A DNA stretch of 64,000 nt from Beta vulgaris subsp. vulgaris. Lineage: Eukaryota > Streptophyta > Magnoliopsida > Caryophyllales > Amaranthaceae. The notes beneath the pieces were generated by a model. It saw only the letters and a list, made by a program, of their open reading frames with translations, did no database searches and was not told where the DNA came from. The number at the start of each line of letters is the position of its first letter. Position 1 is the stretch's first letter. Of this stretch, positions 23,754 through 35,231 are shown in pieces. A program made the translations under genes and the position numbers. Location: NCBI RefSeq assembly GCF_026745355.1, contig NC_079202.1, positions 61,200,622-61,264,621 on the forward strand. Reading direction: 5' to 3'.

Positions 23754-24169
23754 TGTTGATTTTACAAGCAACAATTCTAAGTATTTATTTCTAAAGAAAA
23801 TAATTACATTTTACATCGTAAAACAAAATAACTTATTAGCAAATCCAATGTTTAAGATTAAGAACACATAGAATTCTGTATAGCAATTAGATAACATAGC
23901 CAATTTCAATTAGATAACATAGCCACTTTATGAAATTTTACAAACTCATACGCATTATCAAATCGCAAGTACACCTAGAGCTAGGTATATCAAAGCTTTC
24001 TCTTCTTTTATTTATACTTATTTGCTAATTTAAATTACTCCACTGTAGTTATAAAAAATTAACATATAAATGATTACAATAGCTGAGTTTGAAGTGAGAA
24101 ATTTACAATATAATGTACAGTTATATTATGAGTATTATGAAAAAAGTCGATAATTTGAAGATGAAACTA

Positions 24170-24232
24170 ACTTGGAGTTTTTGGATAAATATTGCCTACT
24201 ATGAGTGTTGTTTGCAAGCCGAACAATCCAAC
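24170..24232. repeat. Direct repeat, copy A
   Basis: About 63 bp starting ACTTGGAGTTTTTGGATAAA, roughly 85-90% identical by eye to copy B at 25214-25280. Both precede further short shared words such as ATTATCTATCG (near 24350 and 25545), suggesting a diverged segmental duplication about 1 kb apart. Confidence 0.6.
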
Positions 24233-25168
24233 ACAAGAAGATCTCAAAAACCACATGGTGGATGTTTAGTAGAGTAAGAGTAAGACGGTGTAGGAAAGAA
24301 AAATCGATAAAATAGTCTAACATCCCAAAAACCACGTAAATGCTAGTTATTATCTATCGGACGCACTTATATAATTTTTTTTAAAATTTTGCTGTCCTAA
24401 AATTTTTTATAACATCCTAAATACAATATCTATATTGTCTATGTATACCTTCATTTATTTTCATTTTCCATTTATTCTCTTTCTCCCTTTTCCTTCCCCT
24501 TTCCCAACCACCACTACCACTAGTGGAGTTGTCGCCGCCTTCACAACCACCACCACAAGAACGAATGGAGCCGTACCACCAAGATCGTCGCTGCCGCCAA
24601 CACAACCAAATACAACTAAAAAACAAGAGAAGCATATTAAACCAACAAAATCAATAAAAAAATTACACATACCCATCAATTGAAATTGTCTCAAAATCAA
24701 AAAATTTAAAAACCTATGAAAGAAATCTAACATATGAAAGCAGTAAAAGTTGAGTCCAATTAAAAATAGAAACAAGAAAATGAAGATTAAAATAACACCA
24801 GTGATGCTGGCACTACCACCACCACCACGACAAGAACCAATGGAACCACCACCATCATTCCCCACACTGCCACATACGATAATTTTTTTGTAATTTTTTT
24901 TTGGAAAGGCGTCATGGACACCTCCTTTTTCTTTTTTTGAATTTTTCTTAAAAAAGAAAGGTAATGTTATATGTAGACCTAAGAGCTACATATAAGCATT
25001 AAATACATTTCTTTAAATGGAAACAGTTTAAGAATTCAAGACACATTTTCACATCAACTGAGGTAATAGATGCTTGATTCAATATTTTATTTCCATTTTA
25101 AACACCTTATACATAGCCCTAAGGGTTATGTATATCATTTTCCAAAAGAGAAATATGGAGAACTTCTA

Positions 25169-25207
25169 CCATGGACGCCCCACCACCGGTGGTGGAGGCG
25201 TCCATGG
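25169..25207. repeat. 39-bp palindrome without spacer
   Basis: CCATGGACGCC followed by CACCACC meets GGTGGTGG followed by GGCGTCCATGG: an inverted repeat with one unpaired base and no loop, GC-rich within AT-rich surroundings. It could extrude as a cruciform. No known function. Confidence 0.75.
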
Positions 25208-25213
25208 TGGATA

Positions 25214-25280
25214 AACTTGGAGTTTTTAGATAGATATTGCCTACTATTGAGTGTTGTTTGTAAGTCGGATAATCCGGGTT
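25214..25280. repeat. Direct repeat, copy B
   Basis: Partner of 24170-24232, starting ACTTGGAGTTTTTAGATAGA, immediately right of the palindrome. Confidence 0.6.
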
Positions 25281-26044
25281 CATAAAGTGCTTCTTTTGGA
25301 GTTAAATTACCATGTGTATGTCCATATTTCGAGAAAAAAAAATATATTTTGTTTTTCTTTCCCATTTCCAGAAGAATGAGTTATATGATTCATATTTCGA
25401 ACAGGCATGAATAAAGCATCTATAAAATAACTTCCGTCTTGAAAGTTAACACAAAAAATCCTAAAAGCCATATCGTCGGTTTTGAGTTGAGTAAAAGTTG
25501 AAAAATCAACAAACTGGAATCTACACATCCATGCATATACTAGTCATTATCTATCGATGCAATTTTATAATTCACAAATTCTTGGTGCGACAATCCACAA
25601 ACCACAATAAAATTTATGTTATTATTTGTATAGTTCATGTCATTGTTGTTGAAAATTATATCATTATACAAGTTACACAATAAAATATAGTATAATATGT
25701 TACATCTAATACACAATCTTTATAATTTTCTTAATTGCAAATGTCGTTCTATATCTTACTACATAGTATTAAAATTCTACTCTACTTTCTATCCATTATT
25801 AGTTGTTACTAGTAGTTTAGAAAACAAATGTTAGTTGCTACTCTTAAGTAAATTCTAAGTCTAATTAATAGGATAAAATCTCATTTCTCTATATTTTGGT
25901 CCTACTACAAGGAGTTTCCTACTACCTTCGACGAGTGGACTAATCTCCTGCATGAGTTTACATGAGGACCTCACCTTAATTAAGAAACGAGAGGCCCTTA
26001 ACCACTCACGTAGTCACGCCAACCCCAATTGGTATCTCATCCTC

Positions 26045-26052
26045 TATATTAA
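26045..26052 (+). promoter_or_regulatory. Possible TATA box of the 73-aa gene
   Basis: TATATTAA in CCTCTATATTAACAG, about 120 bp before the ATG at 26168. The spacing and the C/T-rich leader fit a core promoter. Confidence 0.4.
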
Positions 26053-26167
26053 CAGACGGGATATTGTTTAGTGTTTAGTACACCTGACATATCATCAAGC
26101 ATTATCCTTTTCTCTCTATCTTCCACGAAAGCTCCCTCATATCAGCAGAAATCGAAGCACAATAACA

Positions 26168-26389
26168 ATGGAAAGATGCAGCTTGATAACATGGATAGGA
26201 ACAAATGTAATATCAGCCTTCTTTGCATCACTACAACGTTGCTCTTGCATCAACCTTAGTACCTCCGACCTCGACGACTCCGCAACCAACAACAACAACA
26301 ACTACGATGTTGTCGGAGACCGCCACGTCACTTCTTCGTCTTCTTCCAATCATCACACCTCAACCTTTCCTCTTTCTTCTGTCGTTTAA
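26168..26389 (+). CDS. Small 73-aa protein, unrecognised
   Basis: Starts [20 protein letters not shown] and ends FPLSSVV. Residues 6-22 form a mildly hydrophobic segment; a Cys-containing stretch RCSCINLS follows; the rest is Asp/Asn/Ser/His-rich and probably disordered. The start ACAATGG is in good context, a possible TATA element lies upstream, and a T-rich tail follows. I have the impression that short plant proteins of this form recur, but I cannot name the family. It may be membrane-associated. No intron is needed. Confidence 0.5.
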   Translation: MERCSLITWIGTNVISAFFASLQRCSCINLSTSDLDDSATNNNNNYDVVGDRHVTSSSSSNHHTSTFPLSSVV

Positions 26390-26399
26390 TCATTTCTTC

Positions 26400-27638
26400 G
26401 TTTATTTTTTTTTTTCTTTTTCTTTTTATACTCTGTTTGTACAGAAAATTAGTTGTACCTAGTGAATTATCTTTAGTATGTTGTTAATGGAAATGTGTTA
26501 TATCTACTAGATTTTCTTCGATTTTGTACTGCTCAATTTTTACAGAATTTCATTACTACAACAAGATGTTTGTTTAAAGTGCTGAAATAATCTTTGATAT
26601 ACAATTCCTGTATTATGGATTTATTTATTTTTGGGCCCCTTTTGGAATCCCGTGTAAGAAGAATTTCTTCTAGACTGTCTCGTATAAGGTCATAAGATCC
26701 AGACGCAACCCCTCCACATTCTACACTATCGAAATTTTTGCTTCAATCAAGATTTGAACCTTAATCTTCCATGTGAGAGATAGGAAGCCATATCATTGTA
26801 TTCAAGGATTCATGGTTCTTTCTTACCATATTATATCTTTAAAAACATCTTAAATTGTTTTAGGTAGTGGTTGTACTTGTAGTTGAAGGTTGATTTACTT
26901 ATCATGTGAATATGCTTAATGCTAGAGATAATGATGGTTGTATCCTAATATCTTGTTGATCTAGGATACCTGTAGGAAAGACAAACCACATTATTGTATC
27001 GATTCGCTTGCCTTGCAAATTGTTTCGGTTTTTGGCACCATTGGTGTGTGATGGAATGCATTTTGTTTTGTGTAGATATTGAGTTCATTTGCTGAAACTG
27101 AATTGAAATTTGTGTTGGGATTTTCTCTAAATCATTTTAGGCTGCTATTCAAAAATAGGTGAATGGTACGTGCAAGTGGTATACTTACGAACTAATTTTG
27201 ACAAAACTAGGTAGGAAATTGCATTTTAGTACTGCGAATTAGTCAATTAGGTAACACTGTACCGGAAACTAAGCTAAGTTTGGGTTGAACGGCTTGAACC
27301 TCATTGTTAATGCCTCCTGCTAGTTTTCTTCTCGTTGTAGATGTTTTGGAGTATGTGTTGAGCAGTTGATAGTTAGAAAGTATTAAATTCATAGAGTAAG
27401 CATAATGCATGATCCTGGTATAAAATGATGTTTATTGAAATTCTTGCTAATGATCTATGAAACTTAAGCCTAGTGCATTTCAGCAACATTCATATCTTTC
27501 TTTTTTTGCTTCTTTTGCAGAGGGGACAGGGATCCAGAACACTGACTACAATGCTAGTCGACTGCTGGTATATTGCTTGTTTGAGAATCAAGTATAGAGA
27601 CAACTCAGCTATCTATCTCCATTGCTTGTTCTTCATAC
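26400..27638. other. Spacer, no gene recognised
   Basis: 3' region of the small gene followed by AT-rich sequence without supported ORFs or RNA genes. Confidence 0.4.
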
Positions 27639-27656
27639 TAACAAGTAGCATGTGTG

Positions 27657-27781
27657 TGTTTTTTTTAATCCATATGAGCTACGAAGGTAGTACAAAGTAC
27701 AAACAAGGGGAGGGGGATTCGAACCTATGACATATCGTTCACAGCACCTTAATCTTAACCACTAGGCCAAGACATCCTTAG
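27657..27781 (-). mobile_element. tRNA-derived SINE with perfect target duplication
   Basis: On the minus strand the 125-bp body starts near GGATGTCTTGGCCTAGTGG (A box), has a B box in GGTTCGAATCC, and ends in an A-run (plus-strand T-run at 27659-27666). It is flanked by an exact 18-bp direct repeat TAACAAGTAGCATGTGTG (27639-27656 and 27782-27799). A pol III promoter, A-tail and long target duplication together make it a SINE, probably a young copy. Confidence 0.88.
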
Positions 27782-27990
27782 TAACAAGTAGCATGTGTGG
27801 TGTTCATTGTTGACATGATCAGTCTTGACATTCCTTCCCACAAACTAGCATTGATATACAACGCAATATAATGTAGACCCTTGCTCGTAGCATCTTGAAC
27901 GGCTTTTCTTTCGGAGGTCTGCTGTTTGTTGAACAGCTTGCCAGATGAATCGTCGGAAATCTCATCGTCATTATTTTTTGCAAGGGGACT
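27782..27990 (-). pseudogene. Coding-like fragment of unknown protein, next to the SINE
   Basis: On the minus strand one frame is open for about 70-78 codons with protein-like composition (KNNDDEISDDSSGKLFNKQQ, then GLHYIALYINASLWEGM). It runs into the SINE target duplication and then a stop. There is no recognisable start or splice context, and I cannot name the family. It may be the remnant of a gene or transposon disrupted by the SINE, or one exon of an unseen gene. Confidence 0.25.
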
Positions 27991-27999
27991 TGAATTAGG

Positions 28000-30214
28000 A
28001 GAAAGAACTTATAAGAGTTTTATTTTCAAATTTTCAAAGTGTTATTTAGGATAGGTGTTTCTATGTGTTGCAGTAGTATATATTTATGCTTAGCTAGTTA
28101 TCATAACTGTAACATCAGACTAAGGAGAAACCTGTGGGAAACCAGGGAGAAGGCTTAGGTTTTCTGCTAGAGAAAGTCTAGGGGTTTGCTTAGACTCTGA
28201 ATTCTAAGGCAGCAGTTACACTTACACATTAACAGCATGTCTGTAATTTGTTCATATGCAAAACTAACTGTTAATGCTTTTTTAAATGATAGCAGGTTTG
28301 AGTTTGAACAGAGTGTTGGAAAATATCATATAACCAATTGATCAAGATGTTATGAAATTCATGTAAATATTGATGTGATATCATTTATTCATGTCAAGTT
28401 ATTTAGCGGAGATTTATGTGTTTCGATCCTCTAGAATTGTAAAATAACTCTACAAGGTAGAGTTTGAGCAATATCAACCATTGAATAAAAAAATCAAAGG
28501 CTCATATATTCTCTTTCTGAAATCCCCACTATTTTATCTCGTTGAAATCCACCCCTAAATTTTTTTTTCACCAATATGAGCTCTTGATTTTAAAATATAT
28601 GACTTAGGTACAACTCTATCTTGTAATGTTTCGCTAAAACTCTAAAGGATCCGGACTACTTTAAAGAATGCCACAATTCTAAGCAATGAAGGCATGTCCT
28701 AAAACTCCTCCATATCTACGAAACATATGGGGTCACCTGTTGAAAAGGCATACAAAAGGTTGTGTATCCCAAAACACAGGCCAAGCACCCCTCTCTCTTT
28801 CTCCAAACTTCAATAATCTTCTGCTCTTTTATGAATCATCTTCTGCTCTTTTATGCCTTCATTTACTATTGTTATACAATTATGTAACTTTATTTCTCTC
28901 CTTGCTTTCACCATTACCTTTTTTTCTTTTTGGAACATTGACTTCATAATTATTGTGTTTAATTAGATTCTCTTCCTATGATAAATCTAGTAGGGCGTAA
29001 TTATTCTAAAATATTGCAGGGAAATAAGTTATTACGCTTTAATACTGGTTTATGTCTACATGAATAGATAGGATGCTAGCTAGATTAGTTGGTAAAATTT
29101 TGTAAGAGTGACATACAAGACTTACAATGGGATCTTAATTATACCTTTGTCTTCCTAACGCTCTCTAGAAACCTATGTCAATGTGTATATTTTGGGACAA
29201 TTTAACCACTAGGTTATTCATTGTCTCGTATAAGTAAAAAAAATTACACCCTATAAACTTTAGGTTCTCTAAAATACCCCTTATTCATCTCAAATCCCTC
29301 AACTTCGGTTATAATTGAGCTTGGATTGCATCTCAGAGTGAGTTGCCAAAATGACATTTCACAAGGATACCGAAGTAATTTTATAAGTTGGAAGTACCAA
29401 AATAAATATAAACTGGTACCAAAACTCGAACAAATTGGTACAAAAATAGAGTAACCTTGATACCACTACCAAAGTAACTCTTACAACTTTGGTACCAACA
29501 GAGTTTTGGTACCTCCAACTTATGAAATTACTCTAATACCCTTGTAAAATGTCATTTTGACAACTCACTATGAGTTGACAACACTTTTTCGTTGTAATTT
29601 CAGCCACCCTTATATTGATAGCCGATGCAAGAACAAATTCTGGCTTCGAGTGACTTGCAAGTAACCTTTTTATAATTGTCTTGACTCTTGCTATACTATC
29701 CACTATAAACAAGTAAACAAACACTCTCATGTCAAAAGGTCAAAGCAAACATTTTTGGTAGGGCAACATAACTTTTGATCTTTTTTTCTCTGAACTTTAA
29801 AGGTTTTTGCATTCTCGTTGTACAGTACATTTGTAACCTCTATACCATTGTACATCAGAAAACAGAAAAAGTCTACTATACAAATGCCAGTCAAGGTCAT
29901 CTTCAAAAATCTTGTTCAAAGATTCTTCATCAATAAAAATCTTAATCTACATAAGATTCTTATTTTGATTTGGATCTTCATCTATGTACTTTATCCTGGA
30001 AATCAAAGAATTGTAACACAACGAGGTGCTTTCCATTTGATATCTAGTTCTTTCAACATTAATCTGAAACAAGAATCAAAATAACTTGCAGCAAAAAAAA
30101 TTACCTTCAATAGCAAGGCTGAACAAAAAGTCAATCAGCTTCTCTCGGCAAGCCGAATGATTTTCATGAAAAATCGCTTTCTACCATTAACATTACATAA
30201 ATGGGGTAACCATC
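28000..30214. other. Spacer with a foldback repeat, no gene recognised
   Basis: AT-rich. Apart from the foldback at 29332-29574, I see no supported feature. The ORFs at 28686-28949 and 29818-30084 look random. Confidence 0.4.
29332..29574. mobile_element. Foldback element with ~70-bp inverted arms
   Basis: The left arm (29332-29402) and right arm (29504-29574) are inverted copies, about 85-90% identical by eye (start CTCAGAGTGAGTTG against CTCATAGTGAGTTG in reverse complement; both contain AAAATGACATTT and ATAAGTTGG). The ~100-bp centre is rich in GGTACC/ACCAAA. I could not find a clear target duplication, so the superfamily is not assigned. Confidence 0.7.
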
Positions 30215-30346
30215 TTAAACATTCATCTTCTTGAAAATTGAATCTCCAAGTTCGTTCTTAGTAATCACGATAAGGCCAACACCTCTGTCACTAAGCAAAG
30301 TCGCACCTATCTTGAGCTTCACTATTCCAGTTCTGAAGAGGAAGAC
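30215..30346 (-). pseudogene. C-terminal coding-like fragment, family unknown
   Basis: On the minus strand an acceptor-like TTGTTCCTAG is followed by about 42 codons of convincing protein text (RTGIVKLKIGATLLSDRGVG, then LIVITKNELGDSIFKKMNV) and a TAA at 30217-30215. This looks like the last exon of a gene or a pseudogene fragment. I do not see matching exons at higher coordinates and do not recognise the family. Confidence 0.3.
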
Positions 30347-30874
30347 CTAGGAACAACTTTTCACGGTAAACAAATCATTACAGATCCAAGAGTATAATAA
30401 TACATCAAGCATAGTACACTTTTGAGTTAAAAGAGTATCATTGTGCAATTTCTATTATTATATGTATTGACTATGATTACTACTAGAATACAAGCACGAA
30501 TTAATCCGATAATCTACCATACATGATATGTAAGCATGTACTAAGCCAATCAAGGATTCTATCTAATATGATTAACATTGATAATCATTTCACCTAAACA
30601 AGCATTATCAAAAAAATGAAAACTAGCAGTTACAGAGAGATTGCTTCCTCAGGGTGCAACATGAAATGATGAAACCCAGAAAACGAATGCTTCTTTTGGG
30701 GAAAGGTATTAATAGGTCAAAAGGCAGAACCTTGCCCACAAAATCATATATTGTATGCTCATGCTCCTAAAAACTTATTATCAACAGTCCATGTTACACA
30801 TCATGACAACTGAACAAAGCAGCAGACAGCAAAAGGGAAAAAGAAATCATCACCAACTCTCCTCCTCTCTTCTC

Positions 30875-30882
30875 TATAAAAG
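30875..30882 (+). promoter_or_regulatory. TATA box of the laccase gene
   Basis: TATAAAAG within TCTCTATAAAAGTCTC, 63 bp before the ATG at 30938, with a CT-rich run just upstream. Confidence 0.6.
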
Positions 30883-30937
30883 TCTCTCTTTTACAGTAAC
30901 AAGCTGAAATCCACTGAATAGGACAAGTCTGCCTAGA

Positions 30938-33749
30938 ATGGACAATTATATTGCTTCTGTTATATTATGGTTCGTCTTGATAGTAGAAGCTCAGGTTCTA
31001 CCAATCACGGCACGATGGTCGAGTCAAAGATCCCAGTTCTATGACTTTAAGGTCTCTCACTTCTTCCCTATTCTATTCCAAAATTTATTCAAGGAAATTG
31101 CATTCTATTTCATTTTTCATACTGTAATTGAGCATGCATTTTTGACAAGGTATAATGCTCTAATTGTAATTGAGCAAGCATACTTGATAATGTTATAACT
31201 CTTCATTTCACTTCAAATAGTTGCATCATCAAATACTTGATAGCCAATATGACTATATGATTAAGTGACTTGTCACTTTGCTCTAGGGAAGAAACATGCT
31301 GACATGCAAAATTTTTTTGAACGACTGAGGTTTACTTTTGAAAATGTGCTAGATACTCTTAGTCTGAGTAATCTGTTCTAAGAGGTTGAACTCTAAACAA
31401 AAATAAATAAAATGACTCAATTACATGTCATAAAATTTTAGGTGCAAATAACCAGGGTCACAAAGCTCTGCAACACGAAAGACATAGTCACCGTCAATGG
31501 CTTGTATCCAGGACCAGTCCTTTATGCCAAGGAAGATGACAGGGTGGTGGTCAAAGTTACCAATGAATCCCCCTACAACATCACAATACACTGGTATGTA
31601 TGATACTATGCTCTGCTTTATAGTACAATAATATGGCGGACAAATAAAAACCTGAACATGTTTTATTATTTCTCAGGCACGGAGTTCGTCAGAAGCTCTC
31701 CTGCTGGTATGATGGCCCTTCCTACATAACCCAATGCCCTATCCAACCAGGGCAAACCTTCACCTATAAGTTCACAATGGAGAAGCAAAAGGGAACCCTT
31801 CTATGGCATGCTCACTCCTCCTGGCTTCGTGGCACTGTGTACGGCGCCATTGTTGCATATCCCAAAACTAGAGTACCTTACTCTTTCAAGGGCTCATATG
31901 AAGAACATATCATAATTCTAGGTAATATATTTCTGTAGTGAATCATCAAGCATCTTTTGCTTTCAGCGTATCTAGATTCTAAGTCTAAAGATCCACAAAT
32001 GTTTGGTGAATATAACTTCCCAGGAGAATATTGGCTGAAGGACCTTGTGCAGCTCGAGCATGATGCTCTATCAAGTGGCGGAAGTCCTCCACCAGCAGAT
32101 GCTTTCACCATCAATGGTCATCCAGGACCCAACTACAATTGCTCAATTAATGGTAAATGAGATTGCTAATAATCTCCTAGACTGATAAATCTTTGATCAG
32201 AAACCTAAGTGTCAGTCATACACAAAAGTAGGCAATCAGGTGATATATTTCTAGAGTTATTGCATTCATTCTGCTTAAACGGCTAAATCACGGAGCAAAT
32301 TGGCCATTAAAACCTATGTTACTCCGACACCTTCATTTACCTCAAAAACCAGGTGTTGTGTCGTGTCGTGTCCGACACGACACTTCACTTGGATACTTCA
32401 TTTTAAACTAAAAACTTGTCTTTTTTCTAAAAAATAGTCGGGTCGGACACTTGGACACCCGTATCCGAGTAGACACTCAATCCGTGTCTGAGCAACATAG
32501 ATTAAAACACACTTTATAAATGATGAATGATTAACTAATTGATTTCCCAGTGTGATTAATTAATTATACTGCTTATTACAGACACGTATAAGCTAGATGT
32601 TCTTCCAGGAAAGACCTATCTACTAAGGATAATCAATGCAGCCCTCAACATGGAGCAGTTCTTTGCCATTGCCAAGCACAACCTAACTATAGTTGAAGCT
32701 GATGGGGCATACACAAAGCCATTAACTGTGAGCCAAGTCATGCTTGGTCCTGGCCAAACCATTAATGCTCTCGTAACAACTGATCAGCAGATAGGCAGAT
32801 ATTCCATGTCAGTGGGTCCTTACATGTCTGCTAGGAATGTCTCATTCCAAAACATTTCCTCCATCGCTTACCTCCAATACTCAGGCTCTACTCCATACAA
32901 CTACCCTTTATTCGCCCCATTGCCAAGCTTCAATGACACCCTGGTCATCAGAACTGTCATGGATGGCCTCCGAAGCTTGGGCCCTGTATACCCCCCAATG
33001 GAGATTGACACCAACCTTTTCATCACTATTGGACTCAACGTACAGAAATGCACCTCCAAGACACCCTTGCAAAATTGCAAGGGAATCAATGGAGGGGTGA
33101 TGGCAGCCTCAATGAACAATGTGAGCTTTGTAATGCCAAACATCTCCCTCCTCGAGGCATACTACAAGAAGATCAATGGGCATTTCACAGAGGATTTTCC
33201 TGAATACCCACTAAAGGTCTATGATTTTGTTAATCAGGCCCCTAATGACATCCCTACTGACACTCAGTCCATCACTGGGACCAGAACCAAGGTTATTGAA
33301 TACGGGTCTAGAGTGCAGATAATCCTACAGGACACAGGGACTGTGACAACAGAGAACCATCCCATTCATCTTCATGGCCACAGCTTCTATGTGGTGGGAT
33401 ATGGTGCAGGGAATTACGACCCACAAGCTGCATCCTTCAACTTAGTAGATCCACCTTACCTGAACACCATAGGAGTACCTACAGGTGGGTGGGCAGCAAT
33501 TCGGTTTGTTGCAGATAATCCAGGTATGTTTGTTAATTCACTTATTGTAAAAACAGATCCACGTACTCCTAATAACTTCTGATAATCAATAATGATTAAA
33601 CTAAACTGCTTCTATTAGGGGTCTGGTTCATGCATTGTCACATGGAAGTGCATATGTCTTGGGGTCTATCTGTGGTGCTCATAGTGAAGAATGGTCAAGG
33701 CAAGCAAGAGGTACTTCCTCATCCTCCATATGATCAACCAAGATGCTAG
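30938..33749 (+). CDS. LAC6: Laccase (multicopper oxidase), LAC6-like
   Basis: Six exons: 30938-31051, 31442-31593, 31677-31921, 32024-32152, 32582-33523 and 33619-33749, giving 570 residues, the usual laccase size. Residues 1 to about 19 are a signal peptide ([14 protein letters not shown]), so it is secreted to the apoplast, where laccases oxidise phenolics such as monolignols with O2. All four copper motifs are intact: [27 protein letters not shown] and [12 protein letters not shown]. The axial position after the T1 Cys is Leu. Several N-glycosylation sites (NVS, NIS, NDT) fit secretion. The LAC6 name rests on position next to the PPOX2-type gene and on the EYWLKD segment, not on an alignment; another laccase clade is possible. 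Intron 4 holds a MITE. Confidence 0.9.
32314..32500. mobile_element. MITE with 8-bp target duplication in laccase intron 4
   Basis: 187 bp with inverted ends CTATGTTACTCCGACAC and (right end reversed) CTATGTTGCTCAGACAC, flanked by ATTAAAAC on both sides (32306-32313, 32501-32508). The 8-bp duplication suggests hAT. A related copy sits in a CUL1 intron at 49691-49872. Confidence 0.8.
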
Positions 33750-35231
33750 GATGAAAAGAAGACTTTACTCTTTCTACGAGCTAAGAAGCCGTATCCTATA
33801 GTTCTAACTTTTACGGAAGTTTAATCTCCCCTTTCCCCTTTTTCAGAAAGGGGTGAGTGGTACATCAGATCTGATTCAACTTAAATATAGTGGAAGGTAG
33901 AAACAGAAATACTTGGTAAGTACCAGCATTTCTTTTTCTACTTTTTTTTTCTTTTTAAAATTTTTATGAAGGAGATGAGAAGGGGGGACAGGAGAAGGGT
34001 GAATTTGATTATTGGCTTTGGGATTTTTTAGAGACAGAGTTATAGAAGAATTGAAGAATCAAACATGACTTCAGTTGTCTTTGCAAATTTTGCCTACTAA
34101 CATACAGTCTTTAATGATGTAAGTTGGATCAGTATATTTCTAAGCTAAAAATGTTTCTAACTGCGCTCCAACTTATTCTTGATGCACTTGAGACTTGAGA
34201 GGATTTCCAGCAGCTTTTAAATAAAAACAGTGCTGTATCTAAATAAACACAGAATATTTTTCAGATTAAGGTAGATCTGTGACTGTCACGGACTTTTATT
34301 ATGGACATGAAACTAAAATTATAATGAGAAAGTAAAGGAAAATCAGCTCCAAGAACCATTAACTGTAGACAATAATCACAAGCATATTAGCCTAATGTTC
34401 CACACTCCAACAGCACCATGAAGGCAAAATCAGTACGGAAGGTTACAAAAGACTTAAGAACATTGATTCCATCTTGAAAGTAGTTTATTTTGCAATTACC
34501 TTTTTAAGGTTGCTGAAGACTTCTTGTAATATTGTTGCATCATCCACTCTACACTCCATGATGAACTCCAAGAATACACGTAATAGCTATACAAGGTAAA
34601 ATGTTTGCATACCTGTTGTGGCAATATAATATTTCATGTAAGATAATGTTCCAATAAACACAACCCACACCATGATATCCTCCTTAACCATAAAAATGCC
34701 GCTCTCCATGAGATAGTACCAGGCCTTAGAAAATACATCATCGCAATATAAGTATTAAGCTTCCAAAGGCAGCAATTTCAGGCAAAACAACGTCAGATAA
34801 AATGCTCTAAAAAGATGAGGAACAGATTGACAACCCCTAATAGAATGTGTGACACAATACTTTCAGGACAACTAGAGCGGCAGAATAAGTCCAACAGGAC
34901 AGAAGTCGCATGGATCATGACACAACCTAAGTTACCTAACAATAAGGCAACTGCAGCACAGAAATTCCAATGAACAAAAAAAAAAAGAAACCAAGGGCCA
35001 GAATTAGTGGAAATTGCAAATTAATGTCACTACTTAGGGTACATAAGTGTTAACTTCACCAGATCAGCTTCATGCATAATCCATCTTTTGAAGAATTTTA
35101 TGAGTTTCTTACATAACCCAAGATCTTAAATTATTCTTGGGTGTGCTTACAAATCAAGGGAGAGCCACTAGAGGCTCAAACCTTGATCGACAGTATCATC
35201 GATTATGTTCTTGCATTGAGATAACACAAGA
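33750..35231. other. Spacer between laccase and PPOX2-type gene
   Basis: Contains the 3' UTRs of two convergent genes (the laccase from the left, the PPOX2-type gene from the right). No further gene recognised. Confidence 0.45.

Larger units (their letters stand above)
23760..26040. other. Spacer with a diverged duplication and small ORFs, no supported gene
   Basis: The stretch 24170-24232 recurs in altered form at 25214-25280 (GCCTACTAT, GAGTGTTGTTTG). A near-perfect palindrome lies at 25169-25207. The 134-aa minus ORF at 24461-24865 is Gly/Val/Phe-rich low-complexity sequence made of GGTGGT-type repeats; I do not support it as a gene. Confidence 0.45.

Noticed and set aside
24417..24865. 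134-aa minus ORF and 82-aa plus ORF
   Set aside because: Low-complexity Gly/Val/Phe text from GGTGGT-type repeats, opposite-strand overlap, no motif.
27700..27780. Plant tRNA gene
   Set aside because: A and B boxes are present but the arms do not form a cloverleaf; the A-tail and 18-bp target duplication make it a SINE.
28686..28949. 87-aa plus ORF
   Set aside because: Hydrophobic Leu/Phe run from a CT-rich stretch, with no supported promoter, splice sites or family.
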